Positions 7,835 to 17,084 of a DNA stretch of 64,000 nucleotides are shown here, piece by piece. A program made the position numbers and the translations under genes. How positions within the stretch are numbered: the first letter of the stretch is position 1; each line of letters starts with the position of its first letter. The stretch is taken from the NCBI RefSeq assembly GCF_034314105.1, contig NZ_JAVIWJ010000001.1:1861501-1925500 (forward strand), read 5' to 3'. The notes beneath the pieces were generated by a model. It was not told the origin of the DNA. It saw nothing but the letters and a program-made list of their open reading frames with translations, and did not search any database. The stretch comes from Pseudomonas sp. AB6 (GTDB lineage Bacteria; Pseudomonadota; Gammaproteobacteria; Pseudomonadales; Pseudomonadaceae).

Positions 7835-9055
7835 ATGATGACAATGGTAAAACTCGATTTTCACCCTGCCGGTCGCCATTTTTTACAGATTCCCGGCCCA
7901 AGCTCAGTCCCTGATCGGATTCTTCGTGCGATAAGTTATCCGACCATCGACCACCGTGGCCCTGAGTTCTCAGAGCTTGGCAAGAAGGTGCTGGACGGCA
8001 TTAAACAGATTTTCAAAACTAGACAACCGGTGGTTATCTACCCGGCCTCAGGCACCGGTGCCTGGGAAGCAGCGCTATGCAACACCCTGAGTACCGGCGA
8101 CAGCGTATTGATGTTCGAAACAGGCCATTTCGCCACCTTGTGGAAAAAAATGGCAGAAAGCCTTGGCCTGAAACCCGAATTCATTGGGTTGCCCGGTGTT
8201 GAAGGATGGCGCCACGGAATCAAGCCTTTCATGATTGAGGCGCGTCTGCGCCAGGATTTGAACCACAGCATCAAAGCCGTCTGCGTTGTGCACAACGAAA
8301 CCAGTACCGGCGTCACCTCAGACATCGCCGCCGTGCGCAAGGCCATTGACGCCGCCGGCCACCCAGCCTTGTTGCTGGTGGACACAATTTCCGGCTTGGC
8401 CTCGGCCGACTATCGCCACGATGAATGGGGCGTAGACGTCACTATTTCCGGTTCGCAAAAAGGCTTGATGCTGCCGCCCGGTATCAGTTTTAACGCCGTC
8501 TCGCCCAAGGCTATTGCTGCCAGTAAAACCGCTGGTTTGCCGCGCAGTTTCTGGGCATGGGACGACATCATCGAAATGAACCAGACCGGTTACTGGCCGT
8601 ATACGCCCAGCACCAACCTGTTATATGGCCTCAGCGAAGCATTGGACATGATTCTGGCCGAAGGCCTGGACAATGTTTTTGCCCGACACAATCGCCTGGC
8701 CGAGGCTTGCCGAATCGCCGTCACCGCGTGGGGCTTGAACATTCAGTGCGCCGACCCGAGCGTCTATAGCCCGGTATTGACCGGCGTCATGACCCCTGAA
8801 GGCATCGATGCCGACCAGGTGCGCAAGCTCATCTACGAACGCTTCGACATGTCGCTGGGCACCGGCTTGGGCAAAATGAAGGGCCGTATGTTCCGTATTG
8901 GTCATTTGGGCGACTGTAACGACCTGACGTTGATGGCCACGCTAACCGGCTGCGAGATGGGCCTGAAAATGGCGGGTGTGAAGCTCAACGGCAGCGGTGT
9001 AGTTGCGGCGATGGACTTCCTCGGCGCCCAGGATGTCCCGCTGCGTCGCTCTTGA
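7835..9055 (+). CDS. Class V aminotransferase (serine- or alanine-glyoxylate aminotransferase-like)
   Basis: PLP enzyme of about 406 residues of the serine-glyoxylate/alanine-glyoxylate group. The start HFLQIPGPSSVPDRIL, the glycine-rich ASGTGAWEAAL, the PLP-phosphate segment NETSTGVTSDI, the Asp in LLVDTISGLAS and the Schiff-base Lys in ISGSQKGLMLPPG are all visible. It likely moves an amino group between serine or alanine and glyoxylate, giving hydroxypyruvate (or pyruvate) and glycine. ATG 7835, 7838 or 7844 are all possible; a TTG further upstream lies inside the palindrome and is rejected. It leads the glyoxylate module and is the obvious target of the divergent GntR regulator. Confidence 0.88.
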   Translation: MMTMVKLDFHPAGRHFLQIPGPSSVPDRILRAISYPTIDHRGPEFSELGKKVLDGIKQIFKTRQPVVIYPASGTGAWEAALCNTLSTGDSVLMFETGHFATLWKKMAESLGLKPEFIGLPGVEGWRHGIKPFMIEARLRQDLNHSIKAVCVVHNETSTGVTSDIAAVRKAIDAAGHPALLLVDTISGLASADYRHDEWGVDVTISGSQKGLMLPPGISFNAVSPKAIAASKTAGLPRSFWAWDDIIEMNQTGYWPYTPSTNLLYGLSEALDMILAEGLDNVFARHNRLAEACRIAVTAWGLNIQCADPSVYSPVLTGVMTPEGIDADQVRKLIYERFDMSLGTGLGKMKGRMFRIGHLGDCNDLTLMATLTGCEMGLKMAGVKLNGSGVVAAMDFLGAQDVPLRRS

Positions 9056-9073
9056 AGCTCACCGAAAATCTGT

Positions 9074-9126
9074 GGAGCCAACGGGCTGGCTCCTTGGGAA
9101 GCTCTAATTAACAACAAAATTCCCAA
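9074..9126 (+). repeat. Two hairpins in the aminotransferase-MFS gap
   Basis: GGAGCCA/TGGCTCC (9074-9093) and TTGGGAA/TTCCCAA (9094-9100 with 9120-9126) lie right after the aminotransferase stop. The first resembles short extragenic palindromes common in Pseudomonas. They may attenuate read-through into the transporter gene. Confidence 0.4.
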
Positions 9127-9200
9127 TGAGTAGAACAATAAAGATCTATCCCGACCTATGTGCATCGGTGCACGGAAAATAAGAAACTGGAGATAGCGTC

Positions 9201-10508
9201 ATGAAACGGTTCCGCTTACGCCCGACGAGTCTGGTGTTACTCATGCTCTGCGTCATGTACTTCATCACTTATCTGGACCGCGTTAACGTCAGTACCGCAG
9301 CGTCCGGTTTCGGAGTCGAATTCGGCCTGTCCAATACCCAAATCGGCCTGGTCTTTTCCGCCTTCGCTTACCCTTACCTGGTGTTCCAGGTGATTGGCGG
9401 TTGGATAAGCGACAAATACGGCGCTCGGCGCACGCTGATTTTTTGCGGCGCCTTATGGGGTGTGGCAACCATTCTGACCGGCTTCGCTGGCGGCCTGTAT
9501 TCCATGCTCGCCGCGCGCTTGTTATTGGGTCTGGGCGAAGGCGCAACCTTCCCTGCCGCTACCGCCGCGATGTCGCGCTGGGTGGCTAAAGAAAAACGCG
9601 GTTTTGCTCAAGGCATTACCCATTCGGCAGCCCGTATCGGCAACGCGGTTGCACCAACGGTCATCGTTGCCGTGATGGCCACGTATAACTGGCGCATGGC
9701 GTTCTATGTGTGTGGCGCCATCAGCTTGATCTGGGTAGTGGTCTGGGCTTTCGTATTTACCGAACACCCCAAAGATCACCCACTGATCACCCAAGCAGAA
9801 CTGGCAGTGTTGCCAGCACCAAAAGGCCCTGCACCTAAAGTGCCGTGGAAAGCCCTGTTCAAACGCATGGCACCGGTGACCATTGTTTACTTCTGCTATG
9901 GCTGGACGCTCTGGTTATTTCTGTCGTGGATCCCTCAGTACTTTTTGCACAGCTACAACATGGACTTGAAGAAATCGGCGGTGTTTGCATCGGCAGTATT
10001 CTTCGCCGGTGTGATCGGCGATACGGTGGGTGGCGTCATTACGGACAAGCTGTTGATCAAAACCGGGTCGCTGAAGAAGTCCCGCAGTTGGATGGTTGCG
10101 ATCTGCATGTTCCTGACCTTGGCGTGCCTGATGCCCGTGATGTTCAACCACAACATGTACATCTCAATGGCCTGCCTGGCGGGTGGTTTCTTCTTCGCCG
10201 AAATGATGATTGGTCCAATGTGGGCGATCCCGATGGACATCGCGCCGGAGTTCAGCGGCACCGCGAGCGGCATCATGAGCACCGGCTCTGCCGCCGCCGC
10301 AATCCTTTCACCAGTGGTTTCCGGCTATTTGATCGACCGCTATGGCAGCTGGGATTTGCCCTTTGTCGGCAGCATGCTGCTGATGGCCATCGGCGTTATT
10401 CTGGCGTTTCGCATGAAGCCCGAGAACAAGTTTGAATGCGTGAGCAATTTGCCCATCGATATTGACGAGCAGCACCCGCAGCGGCCATCGGTTATTGTCG
10501 GCGAGTGA
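9201..10508 (+). CDS. MFS transporter, anion:cation symporter (ACS) family
   Basis: Inner-membrane carrier of 435 residues with twelve predicted membrane segments. The start YFITYLDRVNVSTA, the loop GGWISDKYGARRTL and the LLGLGEGATFPAA segment are characteristic of the ACS group, which imports organic anions such as glucarate, tartrate or phthalate. The RBS GGAGA precedes the ATG. It sits between the aminotransferase and the MhpD-like hydratase on the same strand, so it probably imports the substrate of this module; which carboxylate cannot be read from sequence. Confidence 0.88.
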   Translation: MKRFRLRPTSLVLLMLCVMYFITYLDRVNVSTAASGFGVEFGLSNTQIGLVFSAFAYPYLVFQVIGGWISDKYGARRTLIFCGALWGVATILTGFAGGLYSMLAARLLLGLGEGATFPAATAAMSRWVAKEKRGFAQGITHSAARIGNAVAPTVIVAVMATYNWRMAFYVCGAISLIWVVVWAFVFTEHPKDHPLITQAELAVLPAPKGPAPKVPWKALFKRMAPVTIVYFCYGWTLWLFLSWIPQYFLHSYNMDLKKSAVFASAVFFAGVIGDTVGGVITDKLLIKTGSLKKSRSWMVAICMFLTLACLMPVMFNHNMYISMACLAGGFFFAEMMIGPMWAIPMDIAPEFSGTASGIMSTGSAAAAILSPVVSGYLIDRYGSWDLPFVGSMLLMAIGVILAFRMKPENKFECVSNLPIDIDEQHPQRPSVIVGE

Positions 10509-10586
10509 TCCGAGCGTCTCATCCCCTCGCAGCCTTTGATCGAATCTGCGCGGACTCCACATTCAAGAGTTGAAGGACTGCCCCTC

Positions 10587-11351
10587 ATGACTGATAACGC
10601 TCATGCGTCAAACATCGCTCAACTGATTGTCGACGCCGGACGTCATCGTCAGCCCATCGCCCAAGTGTCGGCGGACCAAGTGCCGGGCGACGCGGCGGCG
10701 GCCTATAGGTTGCAGCAAGAAGTTCTAAGGCTGCGGGGATCAACCGTCGGCGGCTGGAAGATCGGTTCAAAATCCCATACCGGACCGATTCAGGGCGCGC
10801 CTCTTCCCATTGAATGCTTGTTGCCCAGTGGCGTCAGCCTCGAACGTGCCGCGTATTTTCCGCCGGGCCTGGAGCTGGAAATCGCCTTTCGTTTTAACCG
10901 CGACTTCGCACCCCGCGCCGACGCCTACTCGGATGAAGAAGTACGTCAGGGCATCGGTTATATGGCGGCGACCATCGAACTGGTTGCTAGCCGATTTGCG
11001 GTCTGGCCAAAGGTCGAGCCGCTGTTGCAATTGGGCGACTTGCTGAACCACGGTGCCTTGATCGTGGGCGAATTTGTCGAGTACAGGGAAGATTTCCCGT
11101 TTGCCGAACCTGAGATGACCTTCACATACGCCGGCCAAAACATCGTGCCGGGTAAAGCCGCCAACCCAGCCGGGGATCCCCGGCGGTTGCTGGTGTGGTT
11201 GGTTAACCATCACACCGGTCAGGGCCTGACGCTGAGCCAGGAAACGGTTATCACTGCCGGTTCTTTTACCGGTATGTATTTCGCCGAAGGCCCGGGTTTA
11301 GCCGTTGGCGAGATCAAAGGTTTGCCCGCCGTGTCGTTGAGTCTTACCTGA
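10587..11351 (+). CDS. 2-keto-4-pentenoate hydratase (MhpD)/FAH-family protein
   Basis: A 254-residue protein of the FAH superfamily, closest in architecture to 2-keto-4-pentenoate hydratases and related decarboxylases (MhpD, DmpH type). The segments VGGWKIGSKS, LELEIAFRFNRD (metal-binding Glu residues), ATIELVASRF and TAGSFTGMYFAEGPG match the family. Such enzymes hydrate or decarboxylate 2-oxo-enoic acids with Mg or Mn. The ATG at 10587 follows AAGGA. It is the third gene of the run that begins at the aminotransferase. Its reaction here is uncertain, because aromatic meta-cleavage genes are absent nearby. Confidence 0.82.
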   Translation: MTDNAHASNIAQLIVDAGRHRQPIAQVSADQVPGDAAAAYRLQQEVLRLRGSTVGGWKIGSKSHTGPIQGAPLPIECLLPSGVSLERAAYFPPGLELEIAFRFNRDFAPRADAYSDEEVRQGIGYMAATIELVASRFAVWPKVEPLLQLGDLLNHGALIVGEFVEYREDFPFAEPEMTFTYAGQNIVPGKAANPAGDPRRLLVWLVNHHTGQGLTLSQETVITAGSFTGMYFAEGPGLAVGEIKGLPAVSLSLT

Positions 11352-11392
11352 AATAACCGGCGGTTCGTCAGAATGCAGCGAACCGCCAACGC

Positions 11393-12301
11393 TCAGGATT
11401 GGACCCAGTAATTGGGGCGGTTGTAGACCTCCTTCAAAAAGGCGATGAAAAACCGAACTTTGGCGGGCAGATAATGCTGTTGCGGATAAACCCCTTGAAT
11501 GTCGTAGCTGGGCAACGCGAATTTATCCAGAACCGTCACCAACTCGGCGCTTTCCAGCGCACTTTGAATTTCCCAGACCGAACGCCAACTGACGCCAAGA
11601 CCGCGCTTGGCCCAGTCAAACAACAGCTCACCGTCGTTGCAGTACAGATTGCCAGCAACCTTCACCGCGACTTGGCGCCCGTCGCGCTGAAAGGTCCAGC
11701 CTCGGTGTTGGCCGCCCTGAAGGTTGAACGTCAGACAGTTGTGCTTCGCCAGGTCTTCCAAGGTGAGCGGGTAGCCGTGGCGATGGAAGTACTGCGGCGC
11801 ACCGCACACCACCCGTTGATTGGAAAACAATTTAATCGCCACGTAATTGGGGTCCAGCACTTCGCCAATGCGAATCGACAGGTCGTAACCCTCGCGGACC
11901 AGATCGATCACGTTGTCGGTCAGATCAAACGACAAATTAAGCTCTGGGAACCGCGCCTGAAACTCCGGCGCATGGGGCGCTACGTGGCGTCGACCAAAAC
12001 CGGCGGGCGCCGAGACCATCAAGTGGCCACGCACCGCGCTTTGGTTCTCGCTGACGCTTGCGTCGAGTTCCTCGAAGGTTCGCAACAACGCCTTGGCGTT
12101 CTCCAGGTAGGACTCGCCCAAGTCGGTCAAGGTCAGGCCCCGGGTGGAACGATGAATCAGCTTGATGCCCAATCGGTCTTCAAGTGCAGTCAGACGACGG
12201 CCCATAATGACCGGCGTCACCCCTTCAACCAGCGCCGCGGCCGCGAAGCTGCCCTTGGCGGCGACCAGCACGTAGCTGTGCAATTCGGTGTAGCGGTCCA
12301 T
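11393..12301 (-). CDS. LysR-family transcriptional regulator
   Basis: A 302-residue LysR protein of the CrgA/AaeR-like branch. The winged helix-turn-helix (about 1-60) reads [25 protein letters not shown], with a shorter recognition segment than the textbook LTR helix, followed by the effector domain (about 90-295). It is divergent from gcl with a 108-base gap, the classic arrangement for a regulator and its target. The inducer is probably glyoxylate or tartronate semialdehyde (inference). The opposite strand is also open through most of this gene; I regard that as a shadow. Confidence 0.9.
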   Translation of the reverse strand: MDRYTELHSYVLVAAKGSFAAAALVEGVTPVIMGRRLTALEDRLGIKLIHRSTRGLTLTDLGESYLENAKALLRTFEELDASVSENQSAVRGHLMVSAPAGFGRRHVAPHAPEFQARFPELNLSFDLTDNVIDLVREGYDLSIRIGEVLDPNYVAIKLFSNQRVVCGAPQYFHRHGYPLTLEDLAKHNCLTFNLQGGQHRGWTFQRDGRQVAVKVAGNLYCNDGELLFDWAKRGLGVSWRSVWEIQSALESAELVTVLDKFALPSYDIQGVYPQQHYLPAKVRFFIAFLKEVYNRPNYWVQS

Positions 12302-12409
12302 TCGATACTCCTGATACCGATAGAGAGGATTAAAGCAGCAATTCTCAACGTTATCTTGAAGAAGCAGGATAGTCAGGTACTCAAACTATCGACTTCAGGA
12401 GACTACCAA

Positions 12410-14185
12410 ATGACTGTCATGCGCGCTATCGAAGCGGCCGTTCTGGTGATGCAACGCGAGGGAATCGACACTGCGTTCGGGATTCCCGGCGCCGCCATCA
12501 ATCCTTTGTACGCCGCCCTGAAGAAACTCGGCGGCATCGACCACGTGCTGGCACGTCACGTCGAAGGCGCTTCGCACATGGCAGAGGGTTACACCCGCGC
12601 GGTCGCGGGCAATATTGGGGTGTGCATCGGCACCTCAGGCCCGGCCGGAACCGACATGATCACCGGCCTGTACTCCGCCTCGGCAGATTCGATTCCGATC
12701 TTGTGCATCACCGGCCAAGCACCCCGCGCCCGCCTGCACAAAGAAGACTTTCAGGCAGTGGACATCGCTAGCATCGCCGCACCAGTGTGCAAATGGGCGA
12801 CGACGGTCATGGAGCCGGGGCAAGTGCCTTATGTATTCCAGAAAGCCTTCCAACTGATGCGCAGCGGACGGCCTGGTCCGGTGCTTATCGATTTGCCGTT
12901 CGACGTGCAAATGGCCGACATCGAATTCGACATCGACGCTTACGAGCCGCTGCCCATCGTCAAACCCAAGGCCAGCCGCAAGCAGGTAGAAAAAGCCTTG
13001 GCGATGCTCAATCAGTCCGAGCGCCCGCTGATCGTGGCCGGTGGCGGCATCATCAACGCCGACGCTTCGGCAGCTTTGGTTGAGTTCGCCGAGCTGACCG
13101 GTATTCCGGTGATTCCAACGCTGATGGGCTGGGGCACTATTCCTGACGATCACCCCCAAATGGCGGGCATGGTCGGGCTGCAAACGTCGCACCGTTACGG
13201 CAACGCCACGATGCTCGAATCGGACCTGGTATTAGGCATCGGCAACCGCTGGGCCAACCGTCACACTGGCACTGTTTCGGTGTACAGCGAAGGCCGTAAA
13301 TTCATCCATATCGACATTGAACCAACGCAGATTGGTCGAGTGTTGATGCCGGACTTGGGCATCGTTTCCGACGCGGGTGCGGCCTTGGAAATGTTCATCG
13401 AAGTCGCCCGGGAAATGCACGTTGCCGGAACGCTCAAGAACCGCAGCGCGTGGTTGCACAGCTGCCAGGAACGCAAGCGCACCCTGCAACGCAAGACCCA
13501 CTTCGACAACGTGCCGGTCAAGCCGCAACGGGTCTACGAAGAAATGAATCGCTACTTTGGCAAAGACACCTGCTACGTCACCACCATTGGTCTATCGCAA
13601 ATCGCCGGAGCGCAGTTTCTGCACGTTTACAAGCCACGTCACTGGATCAATTGCGGTCAAGCCGGGCCGCTGGGCTGGACTATTCCAGCGGCGCTGGGCG
13701 TGGCCAAAGCTGATCCTGATCGTCAGGTTGTTGCGCTGTCCGGGGACTATGATTTCCAATTCATGATCGAAGAGTTGGCCGTGGGTGCGCAGTTCAAACT
13801 GCCGTACATTCATGTCGTGGTAAACAACTCGTATCTGGGTTTGATTCGTCAGGCGCAGCGTGGTTTTGACATGGATTTCTGCGTGCAATTGGCCTTCGAC
13901 AATATCAACGCACCGGAGCTGGAAGGTTATGGCGTAGACCACGTCGCGGTGGCTGAAGGCTTAGGCTGCAAAGCCATCCGCGTCACTGACCCGGCACACC
14001 TTCAAGCGGCGTTTGCTGAAGCCAGCGCCTTGATGCAGCAGCACCGCGTTCCGGTAGTCGTCGAAGTGATTCTGGAGCGAGTGACCAATATCTCCATGGG
14101 CACAGAAATTAACGCAATCAATGAATTCGAAGCGCTGGCAGAATCCCGCGCCGATGCCCCTACCTCCGTCAGCCTGATGAACTGA
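12410..14185 (+). CDS. gcl: Glyoxylate carboligase (tartronate-semialdehyde synthase)
   Basis: ThDP enzyme of 591 residues, the usual Gcl length. It joins two glyoxylate molecules into tartronate semialdehyde and CO2. The N-terminal PYR domain has [15 protein letters not shown], where Gcl has a residue other than the usual catalytic Glu, and [15 protein letters not shown]; the middle domain has [13 protein letters not shown]; the C-terminal PP domain has the ThDP motif [19 protein letters not shown] ending in NN. The ATG at 12410 is preceded by CAGGAGA. The reading frame stays open about 1 kb upstream through the antisense of the LysR gene, but the homologous start is 12410. hyi and glxR follow with short gaps. 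Confidence 0.96.
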   Translation: MTVMRAIEAAVLVMQREGIDTAFGIPGAAINPLYAALKKLGGIDHVLARHVEGASHMAEGYTRAVAGNIGVCIGTSGPAGTDMITGLYSASADSIPILCITGQAPRARLHKEDFQAVDIASIAAPVCKWATTVMEPGQVPYVFQKAFQLMRSGRPGPVLIDLPFDVQMADIEFDIDAYEPLPIVKPKASRKQVEKALAMLNQSERPLIVAGGGIINADASAALVEFAELTGIPVIPTLMGWGTIPDDHPQMAGMVGLQTSHRYGNATMLESDLVLGIGNRWANRHTGTVSVYSEGRKFIHIDIEPTQIGRVLMPDLGIVSDAGAALEMFIEVAREMHVAGTLKNRSAWLHSCQERKRTLQRKTHFDNVPVKPQRVYEEMNRYFGKDTCYVTTIGLSQIAGAQFLHVYKPRHWINCGQAGPLGWTIPAALGVAKADPDRQVVALSGDYDFQFMIEELAVGAQFKLPYIHVVVNNSYLGLIRQAQRGFDMDFCVQLAFDNINAPELEGYGVDHVAVAEGLGCKAIRVTDPAHLQAAFAEASALMQQHRVPVVVEVILERVTNISMGTEINAINEFEALAESRADAPTSVSLMN

Positions 14186-14225
14186 AGCTGATTGACCGAC
14201 AACCGTTTCGACTGAGGAACGCACC

Positions 14226-15008
14226 ATGCCACGCTTATGCGCCAACCTGTCCATGCTGTTCACCGAACACGACTTCCTGCACCGCTTCGACGCTGCGGCG
14301 GCAGCGGGTTTCACCGGTGTTGAATACCTGTTCCCTTACGAGTTCAACTCGGCGCAAATCAAGGGCCAACTGGACGCCAACGGGCTGACCCAAGTGCTGT
14401 TTAATTTGCCTGCGGGCGACTGGGCCAACGGCGAACGCGGCATAGCCTGTCATCCGGACCGAGTGCAAGAGTTCCGCAGCGGAGTCGATCTGGCCATCGC
14501 TTACGCCCAGGTTCTGGGCAATACACAAATCAATTGCCTGGCCGGGATTCGTCCGGCCGAGGGCAGCGCCGAGCTGATCGAAAACACGTTCATCACCAAT
14601 CTCAAATACGCCGCCGACAAACTAGAAGCGGTTGGCATTCGGTTGGTCATGGAGATGATCAACACCTTGGATATTCCAGGTTTTTACTTGAACACCACCC
14701 GCCAGGCCCTTGATATTCGCGACAAGGTCGGCAGCAAAAACCTGGCACTGCAATACGACATCTACCATATGCAAATCATGGAGGGCGACTTGGCCCGCAC
14801 GCTGGAAAGCCATCTGCCAGTTATTGAGCATGTGCAGCTAGCCGACAACCCGGGCCGCCACGAACCCGGCACTGGGGAGATCAACTATCACTTTCTGTTC
14901 GAACACCTGGACCGCATCGGCTATCAGGGCTGGGTCGGCTGCGAATACAAACCGCTGACCACCACCGAAGCGGGATTGGGCTGGCTGAAAACATACAACG
15001 CGATTTAA
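14226..15008 (+). CDS. hyi: Hydroxypyruvate isomerase
   Basis: TIM-barrel protein of 260 residues, the length of E. coli Hyi. It interconverts hydroxypyruvate and tartronate semialdehyde. Visible family motifs are LCANLSMLFTEHDFLHRF, VEYLFPYEF, NQ/NC segment TQINCLAGIRP, the metal-ligand Glu in VMEMINTLDIPGF, YDIYHMQIMEGD, HVQLADNPGRHEPG and WVGCEYKP. GAGGAAC precedes the ATG. It lies between gcl and glxR, so it can feed hydroxypyruvate (for example from the aminotransferase at 7835-9055) into glycerate formation. Confidence 0.95.
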   Translation: MPRLCANLSMLFTEHDFLHRFDAAAAAGFTGVEYLFPYEFNSAQIKGQLDANGLTQVLFNLPAGDWANGERGIACHPDRVQEFRSGVDLAIAYAQVLGNTQINCLAGIRPAEGSAELIENTFITNLKYAADKLEAVGIRLVMEMINTLDIPGFYLNTTRQALDIRDKVGSKNLALQYDIYHMQIMEGDLARTLESHLPVIEHVQLADNPGRHEPGTGEINYHFLFEHLDRIGYQGWVGCEYKPLTTTEAGLGWLKTYNAI

Positions 15009-15092
15009 AGCACAGCTTGTTCCCACAGAATCTCCATGTGCCTGACGCGTTCAAATGGAATCCAGGCGATCAACAATAAAAGGATCACTACC

Positions 15093-15995
15093 ATGGCAAC
15101 AATCGGATTTATTGGTACCGGCATCATGGGTTTGCCCATGGCGCAGAATCTGCTCAAAGCAGGACATGCACTGATTCTGTCAGACCATCATAGCGCCCCT
15201 CCCGGCTCACTGACCGAAGGCGGCGCCCAGGTGGTGCACAGTCCGAAAGCCGTAGCTGAAGCCTCAGAGTTCATCATCGTTATGCTGCCCGACACCCCGT
15301 ACGTCGACGCCGTGCTGTTTGGCGAAAACGGCATCGCCGAGGGTGTATCAGAGGGCAAGGTCGTTATCGACATGAGTTCGATCTCCCCGTCTGCCACCAA
15401 AGTCTTTGCCGAGAAAATCAACGCCACCGGCGCACAATACCTTGACGCGCCGGTGTCTGGTGGTGAGGTCGGCGCCAAAGCAGCCACGTTGAGCATCATG
15501 GTCGGCGGCAACCAGGCCACCTTCGACCGCGCCCTGCCGCTGCTGCAAACCATGGGTAAAAACATCACTCTCGTGGGTGGCAATGGCGACGGTCAAACCG
15601 CCAAAGTCGCTAACCAGATCATCGTCGCCCTGAACATTCAGGCGGTGGCTGAAGCGCTGCTGTTCGCCGCTAAAAACGGTGCTGATCCCGCTAAGGTCCG
15701 TGAGGCACTCATGGGCGGTTTTGCAGGCTCGAAAATCCTCGAAGTACACGGTGAGCGGATGATCAAAGGCACGTTCAACCCCGGCTTCCGTATCGCGCTG
15801 CACCAGAAAGACCTGAACCTGGCACTCGAAGGCGCTCGCGAACTGAACCTCAACCTGCCCAACACCGCCAATGCCCAGCAAGTGTTCAGCACCTGCGCCG
15901 CCATCGGTGGCAGCCAGTGGGACCATTCGGCACTGATCAAAGGCCTTGAACACATGGCGAATTTTTCTATTCGCAGTGCGGAACTCAACGCGTGA
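15093..15995 (+). CDS. glxR: 2-hydroxy-3-oxopropionate (tartronate semialdehyde) reductase
   Basis: Beta-hydroxyacid dehydrogenase of 300 residues. The Rossmann loop GFIGTGIMGLPMAQNL, the substrate-binding DAPVSGGEVGAK, the catalytic Lys region GQTAKVANQIIVALNI and the distal HQKDLNLALEGA are typical of GarR/GlxR. It reduces tartronate semialdehyde to D-glycerate with NAD(P)H. AAAAGGATC precedes the ATG at 15093, which is preferred over an upstream in-frame start. It ends the gcl-hyi-glxR unit; glycerate kinase and pyruvate kinase, which follow in some pseudomonads, are not in this window. Confidence 0.94.
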   Translation: MATIGFIGTGIMGLPMAQNLLKAGHALILSDHHSAPPGSLTEGGAQVVHSPKAVAEASEFIIVMLPDTPYVDAVLFGENGIAEGVSEGKVVIDMSSISPSATKVFAEKINATGAQYLDAPVSGGEVGAKAATLSIMVGGNQATFDRALPLLQTMGKNITLVGGNGDGQTAKVANQIIVALNIQAVAEALLFAAKNGADPAKVREALMGGFAGSKILEVHGERMIKGTFNPGFRIALHQKDLNLALEGARELNLNLPNTANAQQVFSTCAAIGGSQWDHSALIKGLEHMANFSIRSAELNA

Positions 15996-16004
15996 AATGA
16001 AAAA

Positions 16005-16022
16005 AGGTCCGCTCGCGGACCT
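16005..16022 (-). terminator. Hairpin between glxR and the aldo/keto reductase
   Basis: AGGTCCGC-TC-GCGGACCT directly after the glxR stop. On the minus strand a run of six Ts follows; on the plus strand there is no T-run, so read-through into the next gene is possible. Confidence 0.45.
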
Positions 16023-16085
16023 GGTACCTCTGTTGGGCGTATGCTGCACCCCTGCGCTTTCGCTCGCCGACAAAGGATACTATCA

Positions 16086-16922
16086 ATGTCACAGGCTCCG
16101 CTGATAACGCTGAACGATGGTGTACAGATTCCTCAATTGGGACTGGGCGTATGGCAGCTCACCGACGAGCAAGCCTTCACCTCATCGGCTGCGGCACTCG
16201 CCGCTGGCTACCGACATATCGACACCGCGATGATTTACGGCAATGAAGCCGGTGTCGGGCGTGCCATCGCTGAAAGCGACGTGCCGCGTGAAGATATTTT
16301 CATCACCACCAAGTTGTGGAATGCCGACCACGGTTTCGACAAAACGCTGCGAGCTTATGACGCCAGCCTCAAGCTGCTCGGGCTGGAAAAAGTTGATTTG
16401 TACCTGATCCACTGGCCGCTGCCGAGCAAGAATGCTTACCCCGCCAGTTGGCGTGCCTTGGTTCAATTGCAGAAGGAAGGCCGAGTACGTTCGATTGGGG
16501 TGTCCAATTTCAACGCTGATCACCTTGAAAGGATTATTGATGACAGCGGCGTAAAACCCTCCGTCAACCAAATTGAGATCCATCCGGATTTCGTGCAGCA
16601 GAACTTACTGCAGTTTTGCCAATCCCTGAATATTCACACCGAATCCTGGAGCCCGCTGGGCCAAGGCGGTGAGTTGCTTAACCAACCGATATTGAGGCGT
16701 ATCGCTGCACGTCAGGCGCGGACGGTGGCGCAAGTGGTTCTGCGCTGGCACTTGCAGGTTGGGCACATCGTCATACCTCGCTCAAGCAACACAGATCGAA
16801 TTGTCCAAAACTTTAGCGTATTTGATTTTGAGCTGAGCGCTGAAGACATGGCCGAGATCGCCGCCATCGAGCAAGTTAAACGCTTGGGACCTGATCCGGC
16901 CACATTCAACTTGGGGGCTTAA
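16086..16922 (+). CDS. Aldo/keto reductase (DkgB-like)
   Basis: NADPH-dependent aldo/keto reductase of 278 residues. The TIM-barrel signatures are GYRHIDTAMIYGNEAGVGRAI (catalytic Asp and Tyr), FITTKLWNADH (catalytic Lys), LYLIHWPLP (catalytic His), the family motif SIGVSNFNADHLE and the C-terminal cofactor segment VIPRSSNTDRI. It resembles 2,5-diketo-gluconate and methylglyoxal reductases. AAAGGATAC precedes the ATG. It lies 90 bases after glxR on the same strand, so it may back up the reduction of small aldehydes in the glyoxylate pathway; that role is inferred from position. Confidence 0.9.
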   Translation: MSQAPLITLNDGVQIPQLGLGVWQLTDEQAFTSSAAALAAGYRHIDTAMIYGNEAGVGRAIAESDVPREDIFITTKLWNADHGFDKTLRAYDASLKLLGLEKVDLYLIHWPLPSKNAYPASWRALVQLQKEGRVRSIGVSNFNADHLERIIDDSGVKPSVNQIEIHPDFVQQNLLQFCQSLNIHTESWSPLGQGGELLNQPILRRIAARQARTVAQVVLRWHLQVGHIVIPRSSNTDRIVQNFSVFDFELSAEDMAEIAAIEQVKRLGPDPATFNLGA

Positions 16923-17084
16923 TATCATCCAAGAGCCGACACATCACTCAAACGCGGTTATGAGTGCATTCTCAGGTAGTATGCAACGCACAGGCGTGTA
17001 CTAACCTGAACCCAATTATGCCGAGCGAGCCCCAGTCTTCAGCCCGCTCCACTCTCAGCGCCTATTTCCCCGGTAATCAAACCG

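Noticed and set aside
11399..12409. N-terminal extension of glyoxylate carboligase
   Set aside because: Homology begins at 12410, where a good ribosome site lies; the upstream frame is antisense to a real LysR gene.
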